Shown here: piece by piece, positions 27,773 through 36,486 of the stretch
How the letters are laid out: each line of letters begins with the position of its first letter
Numbering within the stretch: the first letter of the stretch is position 1
NCBI GenBank assembly: GCA_964602475.1
Contig: CAZRRN010000007.1
Coordinates: forward strand, 8,563 to 72,562
Source of the DNA: SZUA-448 sp964602475
Lineage (GTDB): Bacteria; Bacillota; Clostridia; Lachnospirales; Lachnospiraceae
Direction of reading: 5' to 3'
Length of the DNA: 64,000 nucleotides
The notes under the pieces: generated by a model
What the model saw: the letters and a program-made list of their open reading frames with translations, nothing else
Databases searched by the model: none
Told to the model about the DNA's origin: nothing
Program-made: the position numbers and the translations under genes

Positions 27773-28690
27773 ATGAGGGATAATAAAAAAGAAAAAGAGG
27801 AAATACAGAAAATTATTAATAAATATGCTGATACAGATCAACCGGAAGATGATAGACAGCGGGAGGAGCAGGCTAAACTGGAATATCTTCGGAAACAGGC
27901 AGTTGCTGCGTCGCTGGAGGGTCCTAGAGACCGGAAGCATAATAAACGTATTCGGACGATTCTAAGCATATTGTCTCTTGTTTTTATTTTGAGCGGAATT
28001 GCCCTGTTCATGTATCCCATTATCAGCCAATCATATTATCAGTATAAACAGAATAAGCTACAGGCGGAATTAAAGGAGCTTGTACTTGAAAATATGCAGC
28101 AGGCGAGAGAAGAGCTTGCCAATGCAACACCAACCCCGGCGGTTACGGAAGAACCGGAGCCCACTCAACAACCGGGAACAACCGCAACACCGGCACCGAC
28201 AGCATATGAGTTCGCAGAAATCCCGCTTGACGAAGATAATGACGAAGAAATAGCAGAAGCAACGACCGATAAAACCAAGAGTCTTCTTGAGGGACAGACA
28301 CTGTACGGAAGTATTGAGATTACGTCAATGAATCTCTTTTATGCAATCGTGGAGGGTACAACGAAGGAAAATCTGGCAGCAGGAATCGGTCATATGACGA
28401 TGACAGCGGATATCGGAGAAGTCGGAAATTGTGCAATAGCCGGGCATCGAGGAGGAACAACCGGAAAATATTTCAAAAACATTGATAAGCTGGGCAATGG
28501 GGACATAATAACTCTGACCAATATTATGGGAGAGGTTTTTGACTATGTTGTCTACGATTCTTTTATTGTCGAACCGGATGAGGTCTGGGTGATTAAAAAT
28601 ACCGGAGACGGAACCAGGATGCTGACACTGATAACCTGTGAGAACAGCGGGAAGCAGCGTCTGATTGTACGTGCAAGGGTGCAGGAGTAA
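27773..28690 (+). CDS. Class D-type sortase
   Basis: The 305-residue transpeptidase is membrane anchored. It has a 58-residue charged cytoplasmic start, one transmembrane helix (about 61-83), a Thr/Pro-rich stretch (about 117-145) and a C-terminal sortase barrel. The catalytic triad is visible as His225 in AIAGHRGG, Cys289 in TLITC and Arg300 in LIVRAR. Sortases join LPXTG-like surface proteins to the wall. No clear LPXTG protein is encoded in the window; the GH127 tail at 63793-63939 has sorting-signal-like ending without that motif. The RBS gggagatt precedes the ATG. The tcdA gene starts 4 bases after the stop, so these form one operon. Confidence 0.92.
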   Translation: MRDNKKEKEEIQKIINKYADTDQPEDDRQREEQAKLEYLRKQAVAASLEGPRDRKHNKRIRTILSILSLVFILSGIALFMYPIISQSYYQYKQNKLQAELKELVLENMQQAREELANATPTPAVTEEPEPTQQPGTTATPAPTAYEFAEIPLDEDNDEEIAEATTDKTKSLLEGQTLYGSIEITSMNLFYAIVEGTTKENLAAGIGHMTMTADIGEVGNCAIAGHRGGTTGKYFKNIDKLGNGDIITLTNIMGEVFDYVVYDSFIVEPDEVWVIKNTGDGTRMLTLITCENSGKQRLIVRARVQE

Positions 28691-28694
28691 ACAG

Positions 28695-29435
28695 ATGGAC
28701 AACAAGGAAAAAGAACTCACCGGCACGGACAGAACGGTGCAGAGACCGGAAGACCGCTTTTGCCGAACCAGACTGCTGATTGGAGATTCCGGACTTGCAC
28801 GCCTTAATAAAGCGCATGTCGCAGTGTTTGGAATTGGCGGTGTTGGAGGATTTGCTGTTGAAGCACTGGCGAGGAGCGGCATTGGACATCTGACGCTGGT
28901 TGATCGGGACATTGTGAACGAATCCAATCTGAACAGGCAGATTATTGCTTTGAACAGAACGATTGGACGAGCGAAAACCGATGTAATGAGAGAACGAATT
29001 CTGGACATTAATCCGTCTGCCGAGGTGATCTGCAGACAATGTTTTTATCTTCCTGATACTGCGGGAGAATTTGATTTTTCGAAATATGATTATATTGTGG
29101 ATGCCGTGGATACCGTAACTGCAAAGCTTGAACTGATTCGACAGGCAGGAATGAACGGAACAAAGGTGATCAGCTGTATGGGCACCGGAAATAAAACCGA
29201 TCCCGGAAAGCTGACTATTACAGACATATATGAAACTTCTGGCTGTCCTCTGGCGAGAGTAATGAGGAAGGAGCTGAAGAAGAGAGGGGTAGAAGCCCTG
29301 ACAGTGTTATATTCTACGGAACCGCCGATTGAAATCGGGCAGGCGACCCCGGGCAGTATGATTTTTGTTCCGGGTACAGCCGGTCTGATGATTGCAGCTC
29401 AGGTAGTAAGGGATTTACTGCAGCTGCAAAACTGA
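28695..29435 (+). CDS. tcdA: tRNA threonylcarbamoyladenosine dehydratase
   Basis: The 246-residue E1-like enzyme makes cyclic t6A in tRNAs that read ANN codons. The adenylation fold is marked by VAVFGIGGVGGFAVEALARSGIG, DRDIVNESNLNRQI and DAVDTVTAKL. TcdA features include CMGTGNKTDP and the GSMIFVPGTAGLMIA end. Starting at 28695 (site gcaggag) gives the usual length; an upstream in-frame ATG at 28665 lies inside the sortase gene. It follows sortase by 4 bases. Confidence 0.93.
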   Translation: MDNKEKELTGTDRTVQRPEDRFCRTRLLIGDSGLARLNKAHVAVFGIGGVGGFAVEALARSGIGHLTLVDRDIVNESNLNRQIIALNRTIGRAKTDVMRERILDINPSAEVICRQCFYLPDTAGEFDFSKYDYIVDAVDTVTAKLELIRQAGMNGTKVISCMGTGNKTDPGKLTITDIYETSGCPLARVMRKELKKRGVEALTVLYSTEPPIEIGQATPGSMIFVPGTAGLMIAAQVVRDLLQLQN

Positions 29436-29466
29436 CGAAGGTTTCTGACATGAAACGGAGATTTCT

Positions 29467-30204
29467 ATGGAGATTATTGCTATTTCACTTGCAGGAAGCT
29501 TACTGATGCTGTTCATTTTAATGCCGCTGTATATTTACATGAAACGTAAACGCTTCCGCAATGAATCAAAGAACGCACAACTCAAAAAGTACGACGCGAT
29601 GTCACTGACGGTGAAAGGATCTGCGACCGGAGTTGCAGTATTATTTTGTTTTTTGGGGGTACTTCGGGCACAGAGGCTTACAGCCGCGGAGCTTCCGCAG
29701 GGGTTTGAGACAAACTGGTGGATATTTGTGGGGCTTTTAATCTGTATGGCAGCGGATGTCCTTCTTGGAATTCACTTTGTTACGGGAATGTTAGCATTTC
29801 TGGCCGGACACATCTGCTATATTGTCTATTTTCTGACCATAGGCTCCTTTCAATGGATTTCGCTTCCGGTATTGTTCCTTGCCGTCCTGCTTGTTTTTGC
29901 ATTTTTCTCAAAATACAGGAACAAGGCACAGGGAAATCCGCTATGTTACTTATTATACGGAATTGTTATTCTGACTACGATTTCTGTCGGCATTTTTCTA
30001 CCGTTATCCATTGGTGAATATGGACTTCTTCCTGCAATGGCAGCAGTCATGCTGGTAGTCAGTGATTATATGCTTGCATATATGCTGGTGTTTAAGGTGA
30101 CGCCGATTATGGATACCGTATCGCTCGGATTCTATTACGGAGGACAGTATGTGATGGCAATGAGCGTATTTCTGCCTGCTTTTCTGCCGGCAGCTTTTCG
30201 ATAG
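29467..30204 (+). CDS. YhhN-family membrane protein (lysoplasmalogenase-like)
   Basis: The 245-residue protein has about eight hydrophobic segments. It fits the YhhN/TMEM86 family through the central MAADVLLGIHFVTGMLAFLAGHICYIVYF block, with the conserved acidic residue and GH pair, and the later VVSDYMLAYMLV block with a second conserved aspartate. Animal TMEM86B hydrolyses lysoplasmalogens; plasmalogens do occur in anaerobic clostridia, so that role is plausible but unproven. It lies 31 bases after tcdA and probably ends that operon. No strong terminator follows. Confidence 0.8.
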   Translation: MEIIAISLAGSLLMLFILMPLYIYMKRKRFRNESKNAQLKKYDAMSLTVKGSATGVAVLFCFLGVLRAQRLTAAELPQGFETNWWIFVGLLICMAADVLLGIHFVTGMLAFLAGHICYIVYFLTIGSFQWISLPVLFLAVLLVFAFFSKYRNKAQGNPLCYLLYGIVILTTISVGIFLPLSIGEYGLLPAMAAVMLVVSDYMLAYMLVFKVTPIMDTVSLGFYYGGQYVMAMSVFLPAFLPAAFR

Positions 30205-30336
30205 ATAAAAGAGTAGTGTGGTGATGATAATCCAGTTATGCTCAAATTCATCAATACTGAATGAATTGAAATACCGGATAGAGATATCAGTAATGTTAAC
30301 GAATATGCTGTCTAACGTCTTTTAATGCAAAAGCTA

Positions 30337-30365
30337 TTGACAAGAAGGACTTTGACTGATAGATT
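30337..30365 (+). promoter_or_regulatory. Promoter for the lipoprotein gene
   Basis: TTGACA (30337-30342), 17 bases, TAGATT (30360-30365), about 40 bases ahead of the start at 30405. The 130 bases before it are AT-rich with no recognised feature. Confidence 0.6.
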
Positions 30366-30404
30366 GGCGTTAAGAAGAGGATGATGAACGGAGGAGTAAG
30401 TGGA

Positions 30405-31256
30405 ATGAAAATGAGATTATTTATTTGCATTATTATCATTCAGATGGCATTGATTTCTTGTGGTACGACTGGTACGCAAGAAAATGTTACATCATCTGTA
30501 ACAAAATCACCGTTGGATACAAATAATATAGAGGAGCCGCTGAAAGAAAAGACTGATTATGAAGCACTACTGAAACAAATTGCAAATTCCGAAAGCGGAG
30601 CGTTCATTAATACAGATGAAGGCTATTTATTATCCGTATCAAAGGAATCAGAGATCCTAAGGATAGTACATACATCTGAGGAGTACATTGCAGATGATGT
30701 TAATGGAAAAAGACACTATATTGAAATTTATAATTATCAAGACAATAAAAAAATACAATCCTTTCATTATGAAATTGGTGATTACCTAAACAGCAAGGGA
30801 GAGTTGGATTTTATAGATATAAACTTTGATGATAATCTTGATATAAGAGTTCATGTAAGCTTAAATACTTATGCCGGTAATCTATATATCAACTATTTAT
30901 GGAATGACGAAACAAAAACATTTGAATCCAATTCAAAATTGAATGAACTGGCAAACCCTGAGATTAAGCAGAAAGAACAATTATTAACATCGCATGTGGA
31001 ATCATTAGCATATTCAAAGTACCAAGTATTTCGCTTCGAAGGAAATGATGTTGTTATAGTTGCGGCAGCTGAATATCAGCTTGAGGATACGATTAATTTA
31101 ACATGGTCTGAAAACATTTCTGTTTATGATGATGGTGATGAGAAAATCCTAAATAGTTATATAACGGGAGATGAATACAACAAACTGGATAGAGAAGAAA
31201 TATATCAAAATCTACTGAAACAAATATCAACACCGGCATTGACGTTGGTACCGTAA
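30405..31256 (+). CDS. Hypothetical lipoprotein, AT-rich
   Basis: The 283-residue protein starts with a lipoprotein signal (MKMRLFICIIIIQMALISC), the final Cys being the lipidation site. A short Thr/Ser-rich spacer and a beta-rich domain follow, including DFIDINFDDNLDIRVHV, a pattern seen in XAC2610-type and similar exported domains. I cannot name a function. The codon choice is clearly more AT-rich than its neighbours (many aaa, ata, tta, aat), which suggests separate origin. The start at 30405 follows ggagg by about 10 bases; 30381 and 30411 are alternatives. It is a single-gene unit between promoter 30337 and terminator 31311. Confidence 0.75.
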   Translation: MKMRLFICIIIIQMALISCGTTGTQENVTSSVTKSPLDTNNIEEPLKEKTDYEALLKQIANSESGAFINTDEGYLLSVSKESEILRIVHTSEEYIADDVNGKRHYIEIYNYQDNKKIQSFHYEIGDYLNSKGELDFIDINFDDNLDIRVHVSLNTYAGNLYINYLWNDETKTFESNSKLNELANPEIKQKEQLLTSHVESLAYSKYQVFRFEGNDVVIVAAAEYQLEDTINLTWSENISVYDDGDEKILNSYITGDEYNKLDREEIYQNLLKQISTPALTLVP

Positions 31257-31310
31257 CCGACAACGATTATTACCGATGTCTTTATCGGAGAAGCTTCTCA
31301 ATAAATGAAG

Positions 31311-31347
31311 AAAAACCATGCCGCTAAAAAGTGGCATGGTTTTTTTT
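31311..31347. terminator. Strong bidirectional terminator
   Basis: A perfect 12-bp stem (31311-31322 / 31333-31344) is followed by a run of T residues to 31347. On the minus strand the complement also ends in five T residues, so it can serve both the lipoprotein gene and argG. Confidence 0.9.
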
Positions 31348-31399
31348 CATTAGAACGTATGATTTGATGTTTACCGGCAGACCCTTTTTTGCACTTACT

Positions 31400-32623
31400 C
31401 TATTTGTCCTGCTCGAGTGCAGCCATCTTCATTGCCCGTACCTTTAAGGACAGACCAAAGAGATTAATGAAGCCTTCGGCGTCATGGTGATCGTAAAGCT
31501 CGCCTGTGGTAAAAGAAGCAAGGCTTTCACTGTATAACGAATACGGGGAAGTAGTTCCCTGCTTGATGATATTTCCTTTATAGAGCTTTAACTTTACTTC
31601 ACCGGTGACGTACTGCTGCGTGGATTCAATAAATGCCTGAAGAGCTTCGCGAAGCGGAGTAAACCATTTACCTTCATAAACAACATCGGCAAATTTATTG
31701 TCAATCTCTTTCTTGCAGGTCATGGTAGCACGGTCAAGAATGAGCTCCTCCAGCTGCATATGTGCTTCCAGCAGAATTGTTCCGCCTGGAGTCTCATAAA
31801 CACCGCGGGATTTCATACCGACTACACGGTTTTCTACAATGTCGACAATACCGATTCCGTGTTTTCCGCCCAGAGCATTCAGTTCGGTAATAATAGCGGA
31901 AGCTTTCATCCGTTTTCCGTTCAAAGCAACCGGAGCTCCTTTTTCAAAGGTAAGTGAAAGTGTTTCACTTTCATCGGGTGCCTTCTCCGGAGAAACTCCA
32001 AGAACAAGAAGGTGATCAAAGTCAGGTGCATTGGCAGGATCCTCGAGCTCGAGTCCTTCATGACTGATATGCCAGAGATTACGGTCACGGCTGTAGCTAT
32101 GGCTTGCATCAAACGGAAGATCAATGCCGTGTGCCTTACAGTATTCAATTTCTTCCTCACGGGAAGACATCTTCCAGGTATCATTGCATCTCCATGGAGC
32201 GATAATCTTCAAATCCGGAGCCAGTGCTTTGATACCGAGTTCAAAACGTACTTGATCATTTCCTTTTCCTGTTGCACCGTGGCAGATTGCAACAGCACCT
32301 TCTTTTCTGGCAATCTCAACAAGACGCTTAGCGATGCAGGGACGTGCCATAGAGGTGCCGAGCAGATATTTGTGCTCATAGACTGCATTTGCTTTAACAC
32401 AGGGAAGTACATATTCATCAACAAATTCATCGGTCATATGTTCAATGTACAGCTTGGTTGCGCCGGAGAGCTTTGCACGTTCTTCCAGACCATCAAGTTC
32501 GTTGCCCTGCCCGACATCGATACAGCAGCAGACAACATCATAATCGTAGTTTTCCTTTAACCAGGGAATGATTGCGGTAGTGTCAAGACCACCGGAATAC
32601 GCCAGAATTACTTTTTCTTTCAT
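31400..32623 (-). CDS. argG: Argininosuccinate synthase
   Basis: The 407-residue enzyme joins citrulline and aspartate with ATP. The P-loop-like ATP site AYSGGLDTTAIIPWL is at the start. CHGATGKGNDQVRFELG, DASHSYSRDRNLWHISHEG and GVYETPGGTILLEAH are all family signatures. The start at 32623 follows atggaggatttt; a more upstream ATG at 32638 overlaps this site. It is a single-gene unit whose promoter (32719-32747) is followed by a 13-bp palindrome (32693-32705) also found at the argJBD promoter. Confidence 0.97.
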   Translation of the reverse strand: MKEKVILAYSGGLDTTAIIPWLKENYDYDVVCCCIDVGQGNELDGLEERAKLSGATKLYIEHMTDEFVDEYVLPCVKANAVYEHKYLLGTSMARPCIAKRLVEIARKEGAVAICHGATGKGNDQVRFELGIKALAPDLKIIAPWRCNDTWKMSSREEEIEYCKAHGIDLPFDASHSYSRDRNLWHISHEGLELEDPANAPDFDHLLVLGVSPEKAPDESETLSLTFEKGAPVALNGKRMKASAIITELNALGGKHGIGIVDIVENRVVGMKSRGVYETPGGTILLEAHMQLEELILDRATMTCKKEIDNKFADVVYEGKWFTPLREALQAFIESTQQYVTGEVKLKLYKGNIIKQGTTSPYSLYSESLASFTTGELYDHHDAEGFINLFGLSLKVRAMKMAALEQDK

Positions 32624-32692
32624 AGTAAAATCCTCCATTCTTTTTCTTTCGACCGTTAGAACTACTAAAATGAACTAAACGACCTTAACACA

Positions 32693-32705
32693 TGTATAAT
32701 ATACA
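32693..32705. promoter_or_regulatory. ArgR-like operator at argG
   Basis: The palindrome TGTATAATATACA lies just after the expected argG transcription start. Its 6-base arms and single centre base match the site at 33547-33559. It resembles the ARG-box half-sites (TGNAT...ATNCA) bound by ArgR/AhrC, though with a shorter centre. Confidence 0.5.
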
Positions 32706-32718
32706 TAATATGTTCATA

Positions 32719-32747
32719 AATATACAACAATGCTCTGCAAAATGCAA
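32719..32747 (-). promoter_or_regulatory. argG promoter
   Basis: The minus strand reads TTGCAT (32742-32747), 17 bases, TATATT (32719-32724). The 320-bp gap to maf is very AT-rich; apart from this promoter and the palindrome nothing else certain is seen in it. Confidence 0.6.
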
Positions 32748-32943
32748 GTACTTTTTTCATTTTACAAAAAAGTATTTTAACGTGTAAATTAGAGTACCAC
32801 TTTATTTTGGGAGATGCAATATAATTTAATAAAAGAAAGAAGATTTATTGCGAAATATAGTTGAAATTTTGTTCGAAAATAGGTAATCTTATATAGCCGG
32901 ACAATTATAGTACAAACTGCGCAATGAAGAACGGAGGCATCCA

Positions 32944-33531
32944 ATGAACCAAATTATTCTGGCGTCTGCTTCACCGAGAAGAAAAGAGATTATGACGCAG
33001 GTCGGACTGAAGTTTACCGTAATGCCAAGTGAAGGTGATGAGCAATCGAAGGAAACAAAGCCGGAGGAGTTCGTAAAAGAGCTTTCACTCCATAAAGCAG
33101 AGGAAATAGCCGGACGCACTGACAAAGAAGCGTTGATTATCGGTGCGGATACCGTAGTGACACATCATGGAAGTATACTCGGAAAGCCAAAGACCCGTCA
33201 GGAAGCAGAACAGATGCTTTCTGAACTTCAGAATGATGAACACGAGGTATTTACCGGTGTCACGCTGATTGCACGTTCACTTGACGGAAGTGTGAAAAAA
33301 AGGGCTTTTGCAGTCGGAACCCGTGTACGGGTAACAGCGATGACCATGGAACAGATCCGCCGGTATGTTGATACCGGAGAACCGATGGACAAAGCGGGTG
33401 CCTATGCGGTACAGGGACTGTTTGCACCATACATTGAAAGCGTTTGCGGTGATTATTATAATATTGTCGGACTGCCGATTTCTGCTGTATTTCGTGAGGC
33501 GGCTGCACTTGGAATAGATCTGACTGAATAA
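32944..33531 (+). CDS. maf: Maf-family nucleoside triphosphate pyrophosphatase
   Basis: The 195-residue protein hydrolyses non-canonical or modified (d)NTPs. Signatures are ILASASPRRKEI at the start, IIGADTVV with the catalytic aspartate, ILGKPKTRQEAEQML, and DKAGAYAVQG. This is the YhdE/Maf subgroup acting on dTTP/UTP by family pattern, but substrate was not tested. In B. subtilis Maf is linked to septum inhibition and competence. The RBS acggaggc precedes the ATG. The next promoter starts 15 bases after the stop. Confidence 0.94.
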   Translation: MNQIILASASPRRKEIMTQVGLKFTVMPSEGDEQSKETKPEEFVKELSLHKAEEIAGRTDKEALIIGADTVVTHHGSILGKPKTRQEAEQMLSELQNDEHEVFTGVTLIARSLDGSVKKRAFAVGTRVRVTAMTMEQIRRYVDTGEPMDKAGAYAVQGLFAPYIESVCGDYYNIVGLPISAVFREAAALGIDLTE

Positions 33532-33545
33532 AAATAAAATAACAC

Positions 33546-33574
33546 TTGCATATTATGCATTTCAGATGTATAAT
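33546..33574 (+). promoter_or_regulatory. Promoter of the GNAT-argJBD unit
   Basis: TTGCAT (33546-33551), 17 bases, TATAAT (33569-33574). The ArgR-like palindrome 33547-33559 covers the -35 box, an arrangement suited to repression. Confidence 0.7.
33547..33559. promoter_or_regulatory. ArgR-like operator at the argJBD unit
   Basis: The palindrome TGCATATTATGCA has the same size and centre as TGTATAATATACA at argG, giving a shared pattern TGYATAWTATRCA. It overlaps the -35 box. Confidence 0.5.
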
Positions 33575-33655
33575 TATAAAACTTCATGCGGAGAATCAAA
33601 GTTTAGAGAGCCGGATGAAAAATGAAATGATTATAAAAGGAATAGAGAGAAGAAT

Positions 33656-34099
33656 ATGATAAGAGCAATGATTCCTGAGGATTATAATAAGGTATATGAT
33701 TTATGGATGAGAATCAGCGGACTGGGAATGCGAAGCGTGGATGATTCACAGGAAGGGATTGAACGTTTTCTGAAAAGAAATCCGGGACTGAGTGTCGTAG
33801 CAGTGGAAGATGATCAGATTGTCGGGGTCATTTTGTCGGGTCAGGACGGAAGACGCGGATGCTTTTATCATGTTTGTGTAGATGAGAGATATCGTAATCG
33901 TGGGATTGCAAGAAAAATGGTAAGCTTTGCACTGGAAGCATTGAAAAAGGAAGGTATTAATAAGGTAAACATCATAGCTTTTAAAAAGAATCGTCTCGGA
34001 AACGGATTCTGGACAGGACTTGGCTGGACGCTGCGAGAAGACTTGAATTATTATGATATGTCAATTAATGAAGACAATATCACTGTTTTTAATAAGTAA
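33656..34099 (+). CDS. GNAT acetyltransferase at the head of the arginine operon
   Basis: The 147-residue protein is a single GNAT domain. The acetyl-CoA loop is RNRGIARKM (about 82-90), after the beta-4 strand GCFYHVCVDERY. It is the first gene of a unit with argJ, argB and argD. Its place suggests an arginine-linked substrate, perhaps glutamate, as in short N-acetylglutamate synthases; this is inference from context. ArgJ already can make acetylglutamate, so it might instead be unrelated. The RBS agagagaag precedes the ATG, and argJ begins 73 bases later. Confidence 0.82.
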   Translation: MIRAMIPEDYNKVYDLWMRISGLGMRSVDDSQEGIERFLKRNPGLSVVAVEDDQIVGVILSGQDGRRGCFYHVCVDERYRNRGIARKMVSFALEALKKEGINKVNIIAFKKNRLGNGFWTGLGWTLREDLNYYDMSINEDNITVFNK

Positions 34100-34172
34100 A
34101 GCTGTTACGAACCAGTATACTTCAATGATAAAAACTTTTGTACTAAGAATAAATGCAGAAATGGAGACTGAT

Positions 34173-35423
34173 ATGAAAAAGACAGCAGGCGGGGTAACGG
34201 CAGCCAAAGGATTTATGGCCGGCTCGGCTCAGGCAGGAATTAAATACGAAAACCGGACGGACATGGCACTGGTATACAGTGTCACTCCGGCGGTGATGGC
34301 AGCAACCTTTACAACGAATCTGGTTAAGGCGGCACCAGTACGCTGGGATATGCAGCTGCTGCAGGAAAAGCAGCCGGTTCAGGCCGTTGTTGTAAACAGT
34401 GGAATTGCAAATGCCTGTACGGGAGAAGAAGGTGACAGGGCGAACCTTGCGATGGCTGAAGCGGTCGCAGAAGCACTGCAGATACCGGTTAAAAGCGTTA
34501 TGACAGCATCAACCGGAATCATCGGAAGACAGCTTCCGGTGGACAGGGTAAAGATGGGAGCACCAAAGCTTGCGTCGGCACTGAATGCGTCTCTGGAATC
34601 AGGAACTGCGGCAGCGAAGGCAATTATGACAACGGACACGATAGAAAAGGAATGTGCAGTTCAGATTTGCGTCGGTGGAAAAAAAGCAATAATCGGAGGA
34701 ATGAGCAAGGGTTCGGGGATGATTCATCCGAATATGGCAACCATGCTCGGAATTGTTACGACGGATGCAGCAATCAGTCAGAAGCTGCTTCAGCAGGCGG
34801 TCAGTGACATTGTAAAAGTGACATTTAATATGATTTCAGTTGACCGCGACACTTCCACAAACGATACGCTGGCAGTGCTTGCTAACGGACAGGCAGGGAA
34901 TCAGGAAATCAAAGAAGCCGGCGCAGACTATGAAGAGTTTTATCTGGGACTTCTGACCGTTCTCACCAGTCTTGCCAAAAAGATGGCCGGAGACGGAGAA
35001 GGTGCAACAAAACTGATTGAATGCAGGATTCAGCATGCAAAGAATCAGGAACAGGCAGTGCTTCTTGCCAAATCGGTCATCACATCGAATCTGACGAAAG
35101 CGATGGTCTTTGGAAATGATGCAAACTGGGGACGAATCATCTGTGCACTTGGATATTCGGGAGCGGAGTTCGACCCTGAGAAAGTAGATATCACCATTCA
35201 GGGGCAAGAGAAAGAAGATGGAGAACTAGTATCGGGAGCACCGCTGATGTTGGCAAAGGACGGAACCGATGCGGGATACTCGGAGGAGACCGCAACAAAA
35301 ATCATTTCAGCCGGGATTGTTACAGTGACAGCGGATGTAAAATGCGGAGATGCAGAAGCTACCGCATGGGGCTGTGACCTTACCTTTGACTATATAAAGA
35401 TCAATGCAGATTACAGATCCTAA
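34173..35423 (+). CDS. argJ: Glutamate N-acetyltransferase / ornithine acetyltransferase
   Basis: The 416-residue enzyme moves the acetyl group from acetylornithine to glutamate and so recycles it; bifunctional forms also use acetyl-CoA. The self-cleavage site is clear in KGSGMIHPNMATMLG, where the Ala-Thr bond is cut and the threonine becomes the nucleophile. TTDTIEKE, FNMISVDRDTSTNDT and the C-terminal ANWGRIICALGYSGAEFD are family blocks. The start at 34173 follows ggagactgat; a longer frame to 34053 overlaps the GNAT gene and has no conserved sequence. argB follows after 98 bases. Confidence 0.96.
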   Translation: MKKTAGGVTAAKGFMAGSAQAGIKYENRTDMALVYSVTPAVMAATFTTNLVKAAPVRWDMQLLQEKQPVQAVVVNSGIANACTGEEGDRANLAMAEAVAEALQIPVKSVMTASTGIIGRQLPVDRVKMGAPKLASALNASLESGTAAAKAIMTTDTIEKECAVQICVGGKKAIIGGMSKGSGMIHPNMATMLGIVTTDAAISQKLLQQAVSDIVKVTFNMISVDRDTSTNDTLAVLANGQAGNQEIKEAGADYEEFYLGLLTVLTSLAKKMAGDGEGATKLIECRIQHAKNQEQAVLLAKSVITSNLTKAMVFGNDANWGRIICALGYSGAEFDPEKVDITIQGQEKEDGELVSGAPLMLAKDGTDAGYSEETATKIISAGIVTVTADVKCGDAEATAWGCDLTFDYIKINADYRS

Positions 35424-35521
35424 GCAGTTTACTGAGCGGTGGCGGGCACTCGTTCCGCTGACAGATACATCGATCAATACGACGTCGAAAGCTCCTAAAA
35501 ACTTGACAAGAAAGGTGAGAA

Positions 35522-36388
35522 ATGGAAAGAATGAACGAATTCCTGATTAAGGCACAGACACTGATAGAGGCTCTTCCATATATACAGAAATTTAAGGATA
35601 AACGGGTGGTAGTAAAATATGGCGGAAGCGCTATGCTGGATCCCGAACTGCAGGCGAATGTCATCAAGGATGTAGTTCTGCTGAAGCTGGTCGGTATGCA
35701 GCCGGTGATTGTACACGGTGGCGGAAAAGAAATCAGTAAATGGGTCGGTCTGCTCGGTCATGAATCAAAGTTTATCGAGGGACTCAGGGTAACAGACGCC
35801 GAGACTATGGAAGTTGCAGAGATGGTTCTTGGAAAGGTAAATAAAAACCTTGTACAGATGATTGAAAAGCTTGGGATGAAGGCAGCCGGTATCAGCGGTA
35901 AGGACGGCAATACCATGGTAGTCGAGAAGAAGCTGGTGAACGGACAGGATATCGGTTTTGTCGGTAATATTGTTAAAGTCAATACTGATCTGATTGATAC
36001 GCTGCTGGATAATGATTTTATTCCGGTAATTGCTCCAATCGGACTGGACAGAGAATATAACAATTACAATATTAATGCGGATGATGCGGCATGTGCGGTC
36101 GCGACTGCGCTAGGAGCAGAAAAGCTGGCATTTCTTACGGATATCGAAGGAGTCTATACCGATTACAATGACAAAAACTCGCTGATTTCCGAACTGACGC
36201 TTGCCCGTGCAGAGCAGCTGATGCAGCAGGGATTTATCGGCGGAGGAATGCTTCCGAAACTGAAAAACTGTGTGGATGCCGTAAAAAACGGTGTCTCCAA
36301 GGTTCATATTCTTGATGGCCGGATGGAACACTGTCTGCTTCTTGAGTTTTTCACGAACAAAGGAATCGGAACAGCAATTATAAAATAG
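35522..36388 (+). CDS. argB: Acetylglutamate kinase
   Basis: The 288-residue kinase phosphorylates N-acetylglutamate. Amino-acid kinase motifs are VVKYGGSAM near the start, VIVHGGGKEISKW, and the ATP part FLTDIEGVYTDYND...IGGGMLPKL. The N-terminal helix before VVKYGG is of the kind that lets arginine-sensitive enzymes form hexamers, so feedback inhibition by arginine is likely. The RBS aaaggtgag precedes the ATG. It lies between argJ and argD in one direction. Confidence 0.96.
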   Translation: MERMNEFLIKAQTLIEALPYIQKFKDKRVVVKYGGSAMLDPELQANVIKDVVLLKLVGMQPVIVHGGGKEISKWVGLLGHESKFIEGLRVTDAETMEVAEMVLGKVNKNLVQMIEKLGMKAAGISGKDGNTMVVEKKLVNGQDIGFVGNIVKVNTDLIDTLLDNDFIPVIAPIGLDREYNNYNINADDAACAVATALGAEKLAFLTDIEGVYTDYNDKNSLISELTLARAEQLMQQGFIGGGMLPKLKNCVDAVKNGVSKVHILDGRMEHCLLLEFFTNKGIGTAIIK

Positions 36389-36486
36389 ACAGATCAGGAA
36401 AGAAAGATGACAGTCTTGTGTCAGAGTACTGCCTGATATAAGAAAGATACACTGCAAACAGTACAGAAATGGATCAGGAACTCAAT

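Noticed and set aside
32012..32560. A 182-codon plus-strand frame
   Set aside because: It is antisense to argG, which has full conservation.
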